From contig NZ_CH672413.1 of assembly GCF_000152705.1 (NCBI RefSeq), positions 2,608,139 to 2,672,138 on the forward strand: a DNA stretch of 64,000 bases, in the 5' to 3' direction. A program made the translations under genes and the position numbers. Positions within the stretch are counted from its first letter, which is position 1; each line of letters begins with the position of its first letter. Positions 48,194 through 57,418 of this stretch are shown piece by piece. The notes beneath the pieces were generated by a model. That model saw only the letters and a program-made list of their open reading frames with translations. It made no database searches and was not told where the DNA came from. The stretch is from Janibacter sp. HTCC2649 (GTDB taxonomy: Bacteria; Actinomycetota; Actinomycetes; Actinomycetales; Dermatophilaceae).

Positions 48194-50514
48194 GTGCTCG
48201 TCCAGGGGCGCACCGTGTTGGCGCGGTCGACGAGGGCGATCCGCTCCTCGCGGGTGCCGGCCTCGCGGGCCAGCGCCCGATAGCTCGCCTCGAGCGCGGT
48301 GCGCAGGGTCTCGTCTTGGGCGGCATACGGCCCGATGTTCAACGGTTGTGGTCCGGTCTCGCCGACGATGGCGATCGCCTTCTCGAGGATCCGGGCGGTG
48401 AGGCCCTCACGCTCGACGGTGTCGAGCCGCACCCCGTCGACGCTGGTCAGCGCCTGGCCCAGCCGGCCGAGGTCCTTGTCGGATCCCGCCAGCAGGACGT
48501 CGGCGCGCAGTCGGCGGGCCTCGCCATAACCGCGGCTCGTCGACGGCACGAGGTCAAGCGCCTTCACCGCGCCATCGGTGTCGCCGGCCGCCGCCCGCAA
48601 CCGGGCGATCCCGAACGCCGCGGGCGCGACATAAGCAGCGTCCGTCTGGGCACACGTGCGATAGAGGCCTTCGGCGACGTCACCCTGACCGCCCGCCTCA
48701 CACGCGACGGCGAGCGCCAGCTTGGGTGCCAGCTCGCCGGGAACCTGTTGATAGACAGCGCTGAACGACGCCTGCGCATCCGCCCAGTCGGAGGACTGCA
48801 GCGACGCGAGCCCCTGGAGCCACAGCGCCCGCCAGTCCCACGGGTCGAGGGCGAGCAGCTGCGCCGCCTGCTCCTTGGTCGCCGAGCCGTTGCCGTCGAG
48901 GAGGTACTCCGCGCCGCGGGCGAGGTGGACCTCGGCCGTCGCCTCGGGCGCCTTGGCGAGGTCGGCGAGCCGCTCCTGGGGTTCGCCGGGGGCCAGGCTG
49001 ACCAGCCAGGCGTATTGCGCGTCGGTCGTGTCGGGGCGCAGCGACGGCAGCTGGTTCCAGTCGATGCGGGCCGTGGAGACCGCCGGGGTCGTGAAGCTCA
49101 CCGACGCGGCGGAGGTCGTGCTCGTGCCCACGGTGCGGGCGGCGACAACCTCGCGCAGCACTCCAAGAGCCTGGGCTCGCAGCTCGTCAGCGGAGGCGAA
49201 CCGGTCGGCCGGATCAGGAGCGCAGCACTTGGCGACGAGCCAGTAGAACGAGTCGTGGTCGCGGAACACCGGGGTGGTCGCCGGGTCGGGCAGTTTCGAC
49301 AGGTAGGTCGACTGGTAGCCCTTGAACTCCATCGTGAGGACGACGAGGGTGCGGCCGATCGTGTAGACGTCCGAGGCGATCGACGTCCCCGACTCGGCGA
49401 CCTCCGGTGCCTGGTAGCCGACCGTCCCGTAGATCGCCGAGTCGTCGTCGTCGATCCGGCGCACCCCGCCGAGGTCGATCAGCTTGACGGCGTCACCGAC
49501 CTGGATGAGGTTGTCCGGCTTGAAGTCGCAGTAGACGAGCCCGAGGTCGTGCAGGTACTGGAAGGCCGGCATGATCTCGACGATGTAGGCGAGGGCCTGG
49601 TCGACGGGGAACGGGTCGTAGGAGCCGTGGGCTCGCATCCGCTCCTTGAGCAGCTGCTTGAGCGACTCGCCGCCGACGTACTCCATGACGATGTAGCCGG
49701 CCTCGTCGTGGGTGACGAAGTTGTAGATCTCGACGATGCTCGGGTGCTCGACCTGGGCGAGGAACCGCTGCTCCGCGATCGCCGCGGCCAGTGCGTCCTT
49801 GTCGCCGGAGTTGAGCAGGCCCTTGAGGACGACCCAGCGGTCAGAGACGTTGCGGTCGCGCGCGAGGTAGATCCAGCCGAGTCCGCCGTGCGCGAGCGCA
49901 CCGGCGACGAGGTACTGCCCTCCGACGAGATCGCCGGACTTGAGCTTGGGCGTGAAGGAGTATGCCGTGCCGCACTTGGGGCAGAACCCTTCCGGTCTCC
50001 CGGGCTGGCCGTCGATCGAACGACCCACTGCCGCACCGCAGTTGGCGCAGCTGCGTTTGTCCTCGGGCACCGAGGGGTTGGTCTGCACGGCCTTGGCCGG
50101 GTCGATGGCGCGCGCCGGCGGGATCGTCGTGATTCCCGCTCCGAGGCGGGCGGCGCGGGTCCGGGACGACCCGACCCGGCGGGTCGCCGTCGAGCCCGAG
50201 CCGGCGCGACGCGAGCCGATCGCTGCCGACTGGATCCGGTGCGACGTGGAGGCAGTCGAGGCCGTGCCGGCGACCCCCGCGGGCACGGACCCAGCATCGC
50301 TGGCGGGAGTTCCGCCTGGCGTCCCGCACACGTCGCAGTAGCCGTCGGCGATCGTGCCCGAGCAGCCGGGCTGGGCACACTTCGCGCCGTCGGACGCCGC
50401 GGGCGCCGAGGATGCCCCGGTCGCGGCCGAGGCCAGCTCGGACGGCGGCATCCCGCAGACGTCGCAGTAGCCGTCGGTGACGGTGCCCGAGCATCCGGGC
50501 TGCTCACACTTCAC
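48190..50514 (-). CDS. pknG: PknG-type serine/threonine protein kinase
   Basis: A 774-residue kinase. Two short zinc ribbons (CEQPGCSGTVTDGYCDVCG; CAQPGCSGTIADGYCDVCG) and the rubredoxin-like PknG ribbon (CANCGAAVG, then GFCPKCGTAYS) precede the kinase domain: GALAHGGLGWIYLARD, VVLKGLL (Lys), VYCDFKPDNLIQ (catalytic Asp), KLIDLGGVRRID and YGTVGYQAPE. The C-terminal 300 residues are TPR helices. PknG regulates 2-oxoglutarate metabolism through GarA-type FHA proteins in response to amino acids sensed by GlnH/GlnX, both encoded upstream. The start is GTG 50514, in GTGA overlap with the previous gene. Confidence 0.95.
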   Translation of the reverse strand: MKCEQPGCSGTVTDGYCDVCGMPPSELASAATGASSAPAASDGAKCAQPGCSGTIADGYCDVCGTPGGTPASDAGSVPAGVAGTASTASTSHRIQSAAIGSRRAGSGSTATRRVGSSRTRAARLGAGITTIPPARAIDPAKAVQTNPSVPEDKRSCANCGAAVGRSIDGQPGRPEGFCPKCGTAYSFTPKLKSGDLVGGQYLVAGALAHGGLGWIYLARDRNVSDRWVVLKGLLNSGDKDALAAAIAEQRFLAQVEHPSIVEIYNFVTHDEAGYIVMEYVGGESLKQLLKERMRAHGSYDPFPVDQALAYIVEIMPAFQYLHDLGLVYCDFKPDNLIQVGDAVKLIDLGGVRRIDDDDSAIYGTVGYQAPEVAESGTSIASDVYTIGRTLVVLTMEFKGYQSTYLSKLPDPATTPVFRDHDSFYWLVAKCCAPDPADRFASADELRAQALGVLREVVAARTVGTSTTSAASVSFTTPAVSTARIDWNQLPSLRPDTTDAQYAWLVSLAPGEPQERLADLAKAPEATAEVHLARGAEYLLDGNGSATKEQAAQLLALDPWDWRALWLQGLASLQSSDWADAQASFSAVYQQVPGELAPKLALAVACEAGGQGDVAEGLYRTCAQTDAAYVAPAAFGIARLRAAAGDTDGAVKALDLVPSTSRGYGEARRLRADVLLAGSDKDLGRLGQALTSVDGVRLDTVEREGLTARILEKAIAIVGETGPQPLNIGPYAAQDETLRTALEASYRALAREAGTREERIALVDRANTVRPWTST

Positions 50515-51659
50515 GAGGCGGTCCTCCCAGCATGCTTCACCGGTGCGGACTGCCCGGCGAGATCGATCCACGCGAGATAGGCACCCACGAGGTGCTCGAC
50601 CACGGCGACCGGGGTAGGCCTCCGGTCGAGCAGGTCCTGCGCCAACCGAGCAGCGGCAACCACATCGGGCTGGGTGCTCACGCCGGTCGCCTCTGCCTTG
50701 ACCTGGGCGGCCGCGAGCCGGTCGGCGAGGGAAGACCGGGAAGCCAGCGCAGCGGCATACCGCTGCTCTGCAATGTCCATCGCCTGACCGACACGGACCA
50801 GACGTTCCCCGTATGCCGCGAGCGCACCCGGGTCTGTCGGTGCGGCACCCAGCAGGGAGACGTCGGGGACGGCGTTGCGCGGGGCCGGGAGAACGGTGGC
50901 GACGGCTTCATCGGCCAACGCGCTGACGTGGGCCTCGCGGGTGGTGAGGTCGGCGCGCACCCGCTCGAGCGCAGCGAACTGGTCACGAGCCTCACGGCGC
51001 TGCACCCCACCGACGATGAGGTCACGCTCGGTGCGGGAGGCGTCGTTCTCGAGCGGACCAAGGAGTCCACCGACGTCGCCACCCCGCTCGAGTCGGACCC
51101 CGACGTCGGCGACCCGAGTGGTCAGGGCGTCGAGCTGGCGCTGGGCGGTGGGCCGGCTGGTGGGGGGTTCGAGAGCGACCTGGTCGTGCAGCCGGTCGAG
51201 CTGGGCACGCAACGAGCGAAGCCGACGGGCGCTCTCCTCGACCGCCGGGGCCAGACCGAGCCGGGCCCGCAGCGCACCGGCGAGGGCATCGGAGAGGCGG
51301 CACGCCTCTGGCACCGAGACCATGGCGCCAGCGGCAGTGGCCGCCGCGCTGTCGAGCCGGCCCCAGATGAGCACGGCGATCCGGTCGAGGTCGCTGGCGT
51401 CGACGCGACCGCCAGCGAACGCCTTCTCGAGCTGGTCGCGGCGATCGGCCACCGACTTCCACAGGGCCATGGAGAGGACGACATCGCCGGAGACCTCGTG
51501 GTGTCGTGGCGACGTCAGCGCTGCCCGGTCGATGTCGTCGAGCTCGGCCCGCCGTCCGGCGACCCAGGCGTCGAGCTCGCCGAGATAGGCCAGAACTGCT
51601 GCAGGAGTGGGCCGCTGCGCCAGTCCACCCGGAGCGACCGGCGCGAGGACGTCGCTCAC
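50511..51659 (-). CDS. helical protein between glnH and pknG
   Basis: A 382-residue cytosolic protein, almost all helix with coiled-coil stretches (ARRLRSLRAQLDRLHDQ; RREARDQFAALERVRADLTT). No catalytic motif. GTG 51659 overlaps the glnH stop and its own stop overlaps pknG (GTGA at both ends). It may link the membrane sensor to the kinase; inferred from position. Family not recognised. Confidence 0.82.
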   Translation of the reverse strand: MSDVLAPVAPGGLAQRPTPAAVLAYLGELDAWVAGRRAELDDIDRAALTSPRHHEVSGDVVLSMALWKSVADRRDQLEKAFAGGRVDASDLDRIAVLIWGRLDSAAATAAGAMVSVPEACRLSDALAGALRARLGLAPAVEESARRLRSLRAQLDRLHDQVALEPPTSRPTAQRQLDALTTRVADVGVRLERGGDVGGLLGPLENDASRTERDLIVGGVQRREARDQFAALERVRADLTTREAHVSALADEAVATVLPAPRNAVPDVSLLGAAPTDPGALAAYGERLVRVGQAMDIAEQRYAAALASRSSLADRLAAAQVKAEATGVSTQPDVVAAARLAQDLLDRRPTPVAVVEHLVGAYLAWIDLAGQSAPVKHAGRTAS

Positions 51660-52630
51660 GGTGTCGGCCGACCGTAGGACGGCGCCGGCTGGCCGGTGCC
51701 CTTGCCGAGCTCGGGCGCGAGCCAGGTGTTGTAGGACGTCGTCCAGTCGCCCGACGTCCGGTCGTTCTCGAGGACGGTGTTGACGAACTTGACCAGGTCG
51801 ACCTGGTCGGCCGCGATGCCGACGCCGTAGGGCTCCGCGGTGAACGCCTTCTCACTCAGCACCACGGCATACGGGTCCTGGGACGCGAGCCCGGCGAGGA
51901 CCGTGTCGTCACCGGTGATGGCCTCGACCTTGCCCTGCTGGAGGTTGACGAGGCATTCGGTGTGGGTGGTCGCGGGAACGGCGATCGCCTTCGGCGCAAG
52001 CCGGACGAGGTTGTCCAGGCTCGAGGTGCCGGTCGGCGCACAGACCCGCTTGCCCGCGAGCGAGGCAAGGCCGGTGATGGTCGAGCCCTTGCGGATGAGG
52101 ATCTTCTGGCCCGCGCGGTAGTACTCGGCGGAGAACGCGATCGTCTTCCACCGGTCGCAGGTGATCGTCATGTTGCGGACGACGACATCGACCTGGTGGT
52201 TCTGCAGGACGGGAAGCCGGTCGGCCGCAGTGATGACCCGAAGCTCGACCTTGGCGTTGGGGCCGAGGATGGCGTCCGCGATCTGCTGGACGAGGTCGAT
52301 GTCGAAGCCCTCGATCCTGCCCAGGAGCGGGTTGCGTGAGCCGAGCAGCCGGGTGTCGGCCGAGACGCCCGCGATGAGCCGCCCACGGGCCTTGATCTTG
52401 CCCATCGTCGACGCGCTCGGGATGCCGCTCGGGGCGGGCAGGGCGCCGTCCGGGGCATAGGACTGGACCGCGTTGGTGCACGACTGTGCGGTCGGAGCCT
52501 TGCCCGCGGTGACCGATGCGGAGGGCGCCGCCTTGGGCAGTGGGGTGGGCGCCACCGACGAGCACGCTCCGAGCCCGAGGGCCACGGTTGCGGCGACGAC
52601 GAGGGGTGCGGTGACCCGGGTCAGCCTCAT
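51656..52630 (-). CDS. glnH: glutamine/amino-acid-binding lipoprotein GlnH-like
   Basis: A 324-residue lipoprotein: MRLTRVTAPLVVAATVALGL then lipobox GAC. It has a periplasmic-binding-protein type 3 fold: RLIAGVSADTRLLGSRNP, EGFDIDLVQQIADAI, VVVRNMTITCDRWKTIAFS and LASLAGKRVCAPTGTSSLD. In the GlnH-GlnX-PknG pathway it binds Asp, Glu or Gln outside the membrane and signals through GlnX. ATG overlaps the glnX stop by 4 bases. Confidence 0.92.
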   Translation of the reverse strand: MRLTRVTAPLVVAATVALGLGACSSVAPTPLPKAAPSASVTAGKAPTAQSCTNAVQSYAPDGALPAPSGIPSASTMGKIKARGRLIAGVSADTRLLGSRNPLLGRIEGFDIDLVQQIADAILGPNAKVELRVITAADRLPVLQNHQVDVVVRNMTITCDRWKTIAFSAEYYRAGQKILIRKGSTITGLASLAGKRVCAPTGTSSLDNLVRLAPKAIAVPATTHTECLVNLQQGKVEAITGDDTVLAGLASQDPYAVVLSEKAFTAEPYGVGIAADQVDLVKFVNTVLENDRTSGDWTTSYNTWLAPELGKGTGQPAPSYGRPTP

Positions 52631-53949
52631 GAGTACTCCTCGATCCGGGTGGTGACCCCGCGCCAGGCGGCGGCCGCTCCGGCCAGGCCGGCCACGAGGG
52701 CGAGGATGAGGAGGCCGAGGAAGAGGAACCGGCCGCTGTCCAGGTCGTCCGTGGTGCGGTTGCCGGCGGCATCGACGACCTTGCGCAGGGAGTCATCGAC
52801 GGCGTTGAAGGCGGCGGTCGAGCTGCCGCTGGCCGAGCTCGTGGCCGCCGCCACTGCCTGGTCCCAGTTGCCCTCGGTGTCGAGGGCCACGATCTTGGCG
52901 TGCGCCGCGGCATAGGTGCTCCACTGGCCCGCGACCGACCCGAGGGCCTCGCCGGAGGTCTTGTCGACGATCGTCGCGGCGGCGGCCTCCCACTTCTTCT
53001 CGTAGGTCGCCCCGCTGCCTCGGGAGATGAGGCGCAACGACTCGTTGGCCTTCGCGTCGTTGGCGGCACTGCGGGCGATGACTCCGTCGACGACCGTTGC
53101 GTACGAACCCTTGAGCAACCTGCTGTCCTCCGAGCCCTGGTTGCCGGCGGCGACAGCGGCGAGACCGACCATGACCAAGGTCGCTGCCCCGGCCGCGACG
53201 ATCCCGACGTTGAACCGGCGCCTGAACCGCTGCGCCAGCTGCTGGTTGAGCCAGCCGAGCGCGACGAGGGCGAGCAGCCCGGGAAGGACGACGAGGATCC
53301 ACGGCAGTGGCGACATCGCGTCACGGGAACGCTGCTGGTTGGCCGTCACGAGGTTGTCGACGAGCGGCAGGGCGGTGCTGCGCAGTCCGGTGCTTGCCTG
53401 GTTGAGGTAGGCGGCGCCGACCGGGAACCCCTGCCGGTTGTTGGCCCGAGCCAGCTCCATCGAAGAGGTGTAGGTGAGGACGGCCTCGTTGAGGGCGGCG
53501 AGCGCTGCCCGGTCGGCCGGCTGGGCCTGCGCCGCATCGGTCAGCGTGCGCTCGACCTCGACCAGGGCACTGTCGTAGGCCGCGCGCTGCTCGGCCGGCT
53601 CGAGCCCACCGACGAGGAAGGCGTTGGTGGCGAGCGCGTCGGCGCGCAACAGGTTGACCTTGATGGTCTGGACCCGGACGAGCTGGGCGGTGTCGGCCGA
53701 GGCCGCTCGGGTGTCCTGCCACGTGTTCAACAGCATGAGCGCCGTGAGGGTTGAGGCGAGGACGCAGACGGCGGCAATGACCAGACGCCACTGGGCCAGC
53801 CAGCCGGGCGTCGTGGAGGTGGTCCTGCTGGCGCCGGTCTGCCGGCCGGTCACGGCACCCGGAGCGGAAGGTGCCGTGGCAGCGGGAGCCGGCACACCGG
53901 CATACGCCGTCGTCGTTGTTGCCTGCGCGACTCCTGCGGACTGACTCAT
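52627..53949 (-). CDS. glnX: GlnX-like membrane sensor
   Basis: A 440-residue protein with four membrane helices: VIAAVCVLASTLTALMLL, ILVVLPGLLALVALGWL, VGIVAAGAATLVMVGLAAV and FLFLGLLILALVAGLAGAA. Two extracellular helical domains lie between helices 1-2 and 3-4, which is the plan of GlnX. It is thought to carry the GlnH ligand state to PknG. ATGA overlaps join it to the AAA ATPase upstream and to glnH downstream. Confidence 0.92.
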   Translation of the reverse strand: MSQSAGVAQATTTTAYAGVPAPAATAPSAPGAVTGRQTGASRTTSTTPGWLAQWRLVIAAVCVLASTLTALMLLNTWQDTRAASADTAQLVRVQTIKVNLLRADALATNAFLVGGLEPAEQRAAYDSALVEVERTLTDAAQAQPADRAALAALNEAVLTYTSSMELARANNRQGFPVGAAYLNQASTGLRSTALPLVDNLVTANQQRSRDAMSPLPWILVVLPGLLALVALGWLNQQLAQRFRRRFNVGIVAAGAATLVMVGLAAVAAGNQGSEDSRLLKGSYATVVDGVIARSAANDAKANESLRLISRGSGATYEKKWEAAAATIVDKTSGEALGSVAGQWSTYAAAHAKIVALDTEGNWDQAVAAATSSASGSSTAAFNAVDDSLRKVVDAAGNRTTDDLDSGRFLFLGLLILALVAGLAGAAAAWRGVTTRIEEYS

Positions 53950-55565
53950 GACGCCTCCTCCCCCGTGGGCTTCGGCTCAGTCTGCAACAACTCGGCCCCC
54001 ACCGGTGGAGGTCCGTCAGACAGGTCCTCCGCCTCCAGGGAGCGCAACTGCTCGACGGTGGGCTCGTCGATCTCCCGCAACCGCCAGGCCTGGTGACCGA
54101 CGGCGGCCTCGAAGACGTTGCGCGCATAGCGGCCGTTGCCGAAGGACGCGTCCCGGGCCTGCTCGCCGAGCAGCTCACGGAATCGGGCCTCGACGGCATC
54201 GGTCACGTCGTAGTCGCCGCCGGTCGCGATGCCGCAGAAGATCGCGACGAGCTCGTCGTCGGTGTAGTCCACGAAGTCGATCGTCGTCCGGAAACGGCTG
54301 GCCAGGCCGGGGTTCTGCGCGATGAAGAACTGCATCGGCACGGGGTAGCCGGCCACGATGACGACGAGGTCGTCGCGCTTGTCCTCCATCTCCTTGACGA
54401 GGGTGTCGACGGCCTCGGTGCCGTACTGGTCGCCAGCGAGGGAGTACGCCTCGTCGATGAACAGGACGCCGCCCATCGCGGACTTCACGACCTCCTGGGT
54501 CTTCATCGCGGTCTGCCCGAGGTAGCCGGCGACCAGCTCCGCGCGGTCGACCTCGATGAGCTGGCCCTTAGAGAGCAGGCCGAGGGCGCGGTAGATGCCG
54601 GAGACGAGCCGGGCCACGGTCGTCTTGCCAGTGCCGGGGTTGCCGGTGAAGACGAGGTGCCGGGTCAGGTCGGGGGTCTTCAAACCGGCGGCAGCGCGCT
54701 TGGCCTCGATCCGCAGGACCGCGACCTGGCGGTGGATCTCGGCCTTGACGGCGGCCAGCCCGGTGAGGGCGTCGAGCTCCGCGAGCAGCTCCTCGACGGA
54801 CTTCTGCGGTTCCTCCGGTTTCGCCGGCTCGGGGGCGGGCTGCTCCGGCGGCTCACCTGCCGTCGCGGTGTCGTTGGGGCCGCTGGCGTCGGTGGGCCCG
54901 CTCGGCCCGCTCGGCTGGCTCGGCTGGCTCGGACGGGGGCCGGTCAGGTCGCCGAAGGCACCCGGACCCCACGGGTCGGCCTGCGGGTCGAGGTCCAACG
55001 GCGAGCCCGCGCGGACCTCTTCGGTGCGGGTGCGCAGGGTGTCCAGCTGACCCATGACCTCGCCCCAGAGGCCGCGAACCCCGCGGGTGAACTCGTCGGT
55101 CTGGCTGGGCGAGGTCGCGACCGGAGTCTGCGGGGTCGGCGTGGGCTGGAAGGCGCCGAGCTGGGCGGCGGCGGCCTGCGAGGCGTTGCCGATGGTCTGG
55201 GTCGTCGGTGTCCCCAGACCGGCACCTGCGGTGCAGACCAGAGCCAAAGCCTTCGCGTATGCCGGTGCCTCACCTGAGCGTTCGGCTGCCAGTCGGGCGA
55301 GGGTCGGGGTGGGTGTCGACCGCCACCGGCGGCCGCGGGACGCAGCCGCCGTGAAGTCCTCCGCCGACCGGTCGCCGCCGGTCTGGGCAACCCAGTCGAC
55401 CCATGCGCCCGTGGCCGCCTCGGCCACGGTCGCCGCCAGCGCCTCACCCTCGGCGCGGGCATCGGGCTCCGGCACGCCGGCGGCCAGGGCCACCTCGAGC
55501 AGGGACGCCAGGGCGGCAGACAGGGTGGGGCTGGAGCTGGCCGGGTTGGTCATGGGGTCGCTCAC
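53946..55565 (-). CDS. CbbX/SpoVK-type AAA ATPase
   Basis: A 539-residue protein. A variable N-terminal half with a Gly/Ser/Pro linker is followed by one AAA module: LVFTGNPGTGKTTVARLV (Walker A, about 308), GGVLFIDEAYSLAG (Walker B, about 370), VVIVAGYPVPM, NPGLASRFRTTIDF (arginine finger) and NGRYARNVFEAAV (sensor 2). Relatives remodel enzymes or assist type VII secretion (EccA). It may act with the VWA protein. GTG 55565 overlaps the previous stop. Confidence 0.9.
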   Translation of the reverse strand: MSDPMTNPASSSPTLSAALASLLEVALAAGVPEPDARAEGEALAATVAEAATGAWVDWVAQTGGDRSAEDFTAAASRGRRWRSTPTPTLARLAAERSGEAPAYAKALALVCTAGAGLGTPTTQTIGNASQAAAAQLGAFQPTPTPQTPVATSPSQTDEFTRGVRGLWGEVMGQLDTLRTRTEEVRAGSPLDLDPQADPWGPGAFGDLTGPRPSQPSQPSGPSGPTDASGPNDTATAGEPPEQPAPEPAKPEEPQKSVEELLAELDALTGLAAVKAEIHRQVAVLRIEAKRAAAGLKTPDLTRHLVFTGNPGTGKTTVARLVSGIYRALGLLSKGQLIEVDRAELVAGYLGQTAMKTQEVVKSAMGGVLFIDEAYSLAGDQYGTEAVDTLVKEMEDKRDDLVVIVAGYPVPMQFFIAQNPGLASRFRTTIDFVDYTDDELVAIFCGIATGGDYDVTDAVEARFRELLGEQARDASFGNGRYARNVFEAAVGHQAWRLREIDEPTVEQLRSLEAEDLSDGPPPVGAELLQTEPKPTGEEAS

Positions 55566-56149
55566 TCCAGGTCAAGGCTGTTGGTCGACGGTGACTGTGG
55601 TGATCCAGACTGTGGTGATCTGTCAGACGACGGGCTGGGCAGGGGAGTTCCCGAGGGCACCTCGAGGACGCCGCCACCACTGGGTGCACCGAACTTGGCC
55701 TCGAGGAACCGGCCGTGCGCGATGAGTGCCTGGGCGTCGGAGCGGTTGGCGGCGTCGAGCACCTTGTCCATCGTCGAGCCGAGCAGCTCAAGTTGGTCGA
55801 CGAGCATCATCAGGGCGGTCCGGCCGGCGTCGATCGGCCGCGTGTCGGCCCAGTCGCGCGGAAGCCGCAGGTAGCCAGCCACCGCCTCCGGGAGATAGCT
55901 CGTGGCCGTCGCGACCACGGCATACGCATCGGCACTGCCCAGCCCGAGCGCCGCGAGACGCGGAAGCGTGGCTCGCACGAGTCGGTCGATCCGGGCCACC
56001 CGCAACCCGATGAGCGGCGACGCCTTGCCCTCGACGAGCGCCGCGGACACCCGATCGAGGGAGCCCAGGATGTCGGCCTCGGTGGGCGCGGCGGGCACGC
56101 TGGAGGCCGGGGGGTCGGGCGCCCCGCGCAGCCAGTCCCGAAGGCCCAC
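55562..56149 (-). CDS. small helical protein between telA and AAA gene
   Basis: A 195-residue protein from GTG 56149. The helical core includes SLDRVSAALVEGKASPL, VRATLPRLAALGLGSADAYA and DWADTRPIDAGRTALMMLVD. The Ser/Pro-rich tail (PSPSSDRSPQSGSPQSP) is probably disordered. No family recognised; it resembles the helical proteins often found beside TelA. Coupled to the AAA gene by GTGA overlap. Confidence 0.75.
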   Translation of the reverse strand: MGLRDWLRGAPDPPASSVPAAPTEADILGSLDRVSAALVEGKASPLIGLRVARIDRLVRATLPRLAALGLGSADAYAVVATATSYLPEAVAGYLRLPRDWADTRPIDAGRTALMMLVDQLELLGSTMDKVLDAANRSDAQALIAHGRFLEAKFGAPSGGGVLEVPSGTPLPSPSSDRSPQSGSPQSPSTNSLDLE

Positions 56150-56155
56150 CGCCGC

Positions 56156-57376
56156 TCAGGCTCCGTCGAGATCGAGGTTCTGGGTCCCGCGGGCGTCCTG
56201 GTTCTGGACCCGGGCGAGGTAGTCCTTGGACTTGTCCACCTCGGTCTCGAGCACCCCGATCGTCTGGGCCATCGTGTCGAGCGCCTTGAGCTTGAACTGA
56301 TCGATCGAGTCCATGGTCTGGTAGATGTTCTGGAACGCGGCCTGCAGCTCGGCCACCCCGATCGTCGAGGACGCCGCCTGCTCCTGGATCTGCGCCGAGT
56401 TGTCGCGCAGCATCTCGGAGGTCCGCTGGATCATGCTCGACGTCGTGGAGTTCAGCGCCGAGATCTGGTCGAGGACCAGCTTCTGGCTGCCGAGGGCCTG
56501 GGCGACGATGACCGCCGTCCGAAGGGCCGAGACCGTGGTCGTCGAGGCCCGGTCGACGCCCTTGATCAGCTCGATGTTGTTCTTGATGATGATGTCGATC
56601 GCGAGATAGCTCTGGATCGAGACGGCGAGCTGGGTGAGCAGGTCCTGGTGCTTCTGTCGCACGTAGAACAGGACGTCCTGGGACAGCGCCTTGGCGGCCT
56701 CGGGGTCGCTCAGCTCGAGCTCGGCGATCTTGGCCGCGAGCTTGGTGTCGAGGCGTTCGGCGATGTAGATGTACTGGTTCAGCCGGCCCATCGCGGCCCA
56801 GAGGTTGGTCTTCTCCAGGTTGAGGGCGACGTTGTCCTTGGTCAGCTCGTCCTGGCCGCTGCGCAGGCTGTGCAGGATGCCGTTGAGCTGGGTCTGGGCG
56901 GACTGGTAGCGCCGGAAGTAGTCGGTGACCTTGTCGCCGAACGGGATCATCCCGAGCAGCTTGCGGCCACCGGTCATCCGTCCCGGGTCGAGGTCCTCCA
57001 CCGTGCGACGCAGCTCGAGCAGGGTCTTGCCGACGTTGCTCCCCTGCGACAGTGCGCCCTCCTTGAGCGCCTGGACCGGCTTGTCGAGCAGCCGGTTCGA
57101 CGTCTCCGCCGCGCGCCTGATGTCGGCGTCGCCCATGGTGCGGACGTTGTCGGCCTGCTGGGCGAACTCCGGGCTGCGGGGCGCGGCCGTGGTCAGGGCA
57201 TCCATGAACGACTCGACCTTGGCGTCCAGCCCGGGCACGGCTTCCGCGCTCACCTGGGGCGCCATCTTGGGCGCCTGGGTCTCGACGACCTGTTTGGGCG
57301 CCTCGGGCGCGATCAGGGTGAGGGTCTGGTCGGGCGGCTGGAGCGGCGCGACGGCTGCGGATTCGTCTGTTGACAT
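56156..57376 (-). CDS. telA: TelA-family toxic anion resistance protein
   Basis: A 406-residue all-helical protein of the TelA family: KVESFMDALTTAAPRSPEF, LLDKPVQALKEGALSQGSNV, RRTVEDLDPGRMTGGRKLLG, KTNLWAAMGRLNQYIYIAE, VRQKHQDLLTQLAVSIQSYL and EVDKSKDYLARVQNQ. Such proteins are linked to tellurite and envelope stress responses, but the mechanism is unclear. ATG 57376 has GGAAA before it. Ends 7 bases before the next gene. Confidence 0.9.
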   Translation of the reverse strand: MSTDESAAVAPLQPPDQTLTLIAPEAPKQVVETQAPKMAPQVSAEAVPGLDAKVESFMDALTTAAPRSPEFAQQADNVRTMGDADIRRAAETSNRLLDKPVQALKEGALSQGSNVGKTLLELRRTVEDLDPGRMTGGRKLLGMIPFGDKVTDYFRRYQSAQTQLNGILHSLRSGQDELTKDNVALNLEKTNLWAAMGRLNQYIYIAERLDTKLAAKIAELELSDPEAAKALSQDVLFYVRQKHQDLLTQLAVSIQSYLAIDIIIKNNIELIKGVDRASTTTVSALRTAVIVAQALGSQKLVLDQISALNSTTSSMIQRTSEMLRDNSAQIQEQAASSTIGVAELQAAFQNIYQTMDSIDQFKLKALDTMAQTIGVLETEVDKSKDYLARVQNQDARGTQNLDLDGA

Positions 57377-57418
57377 GTGTGGGTTTCCTTGTGGGAGTGG
57401 ACGATTCGCGTATGCCGG

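Noticed and set aside
48316-50580. Plus-strand open frame of 754 codons opposite pknG
   Set aside because: The opposite strand encodes a complete kinase with all motifs; the plus frame is a high-GC mirror frame.
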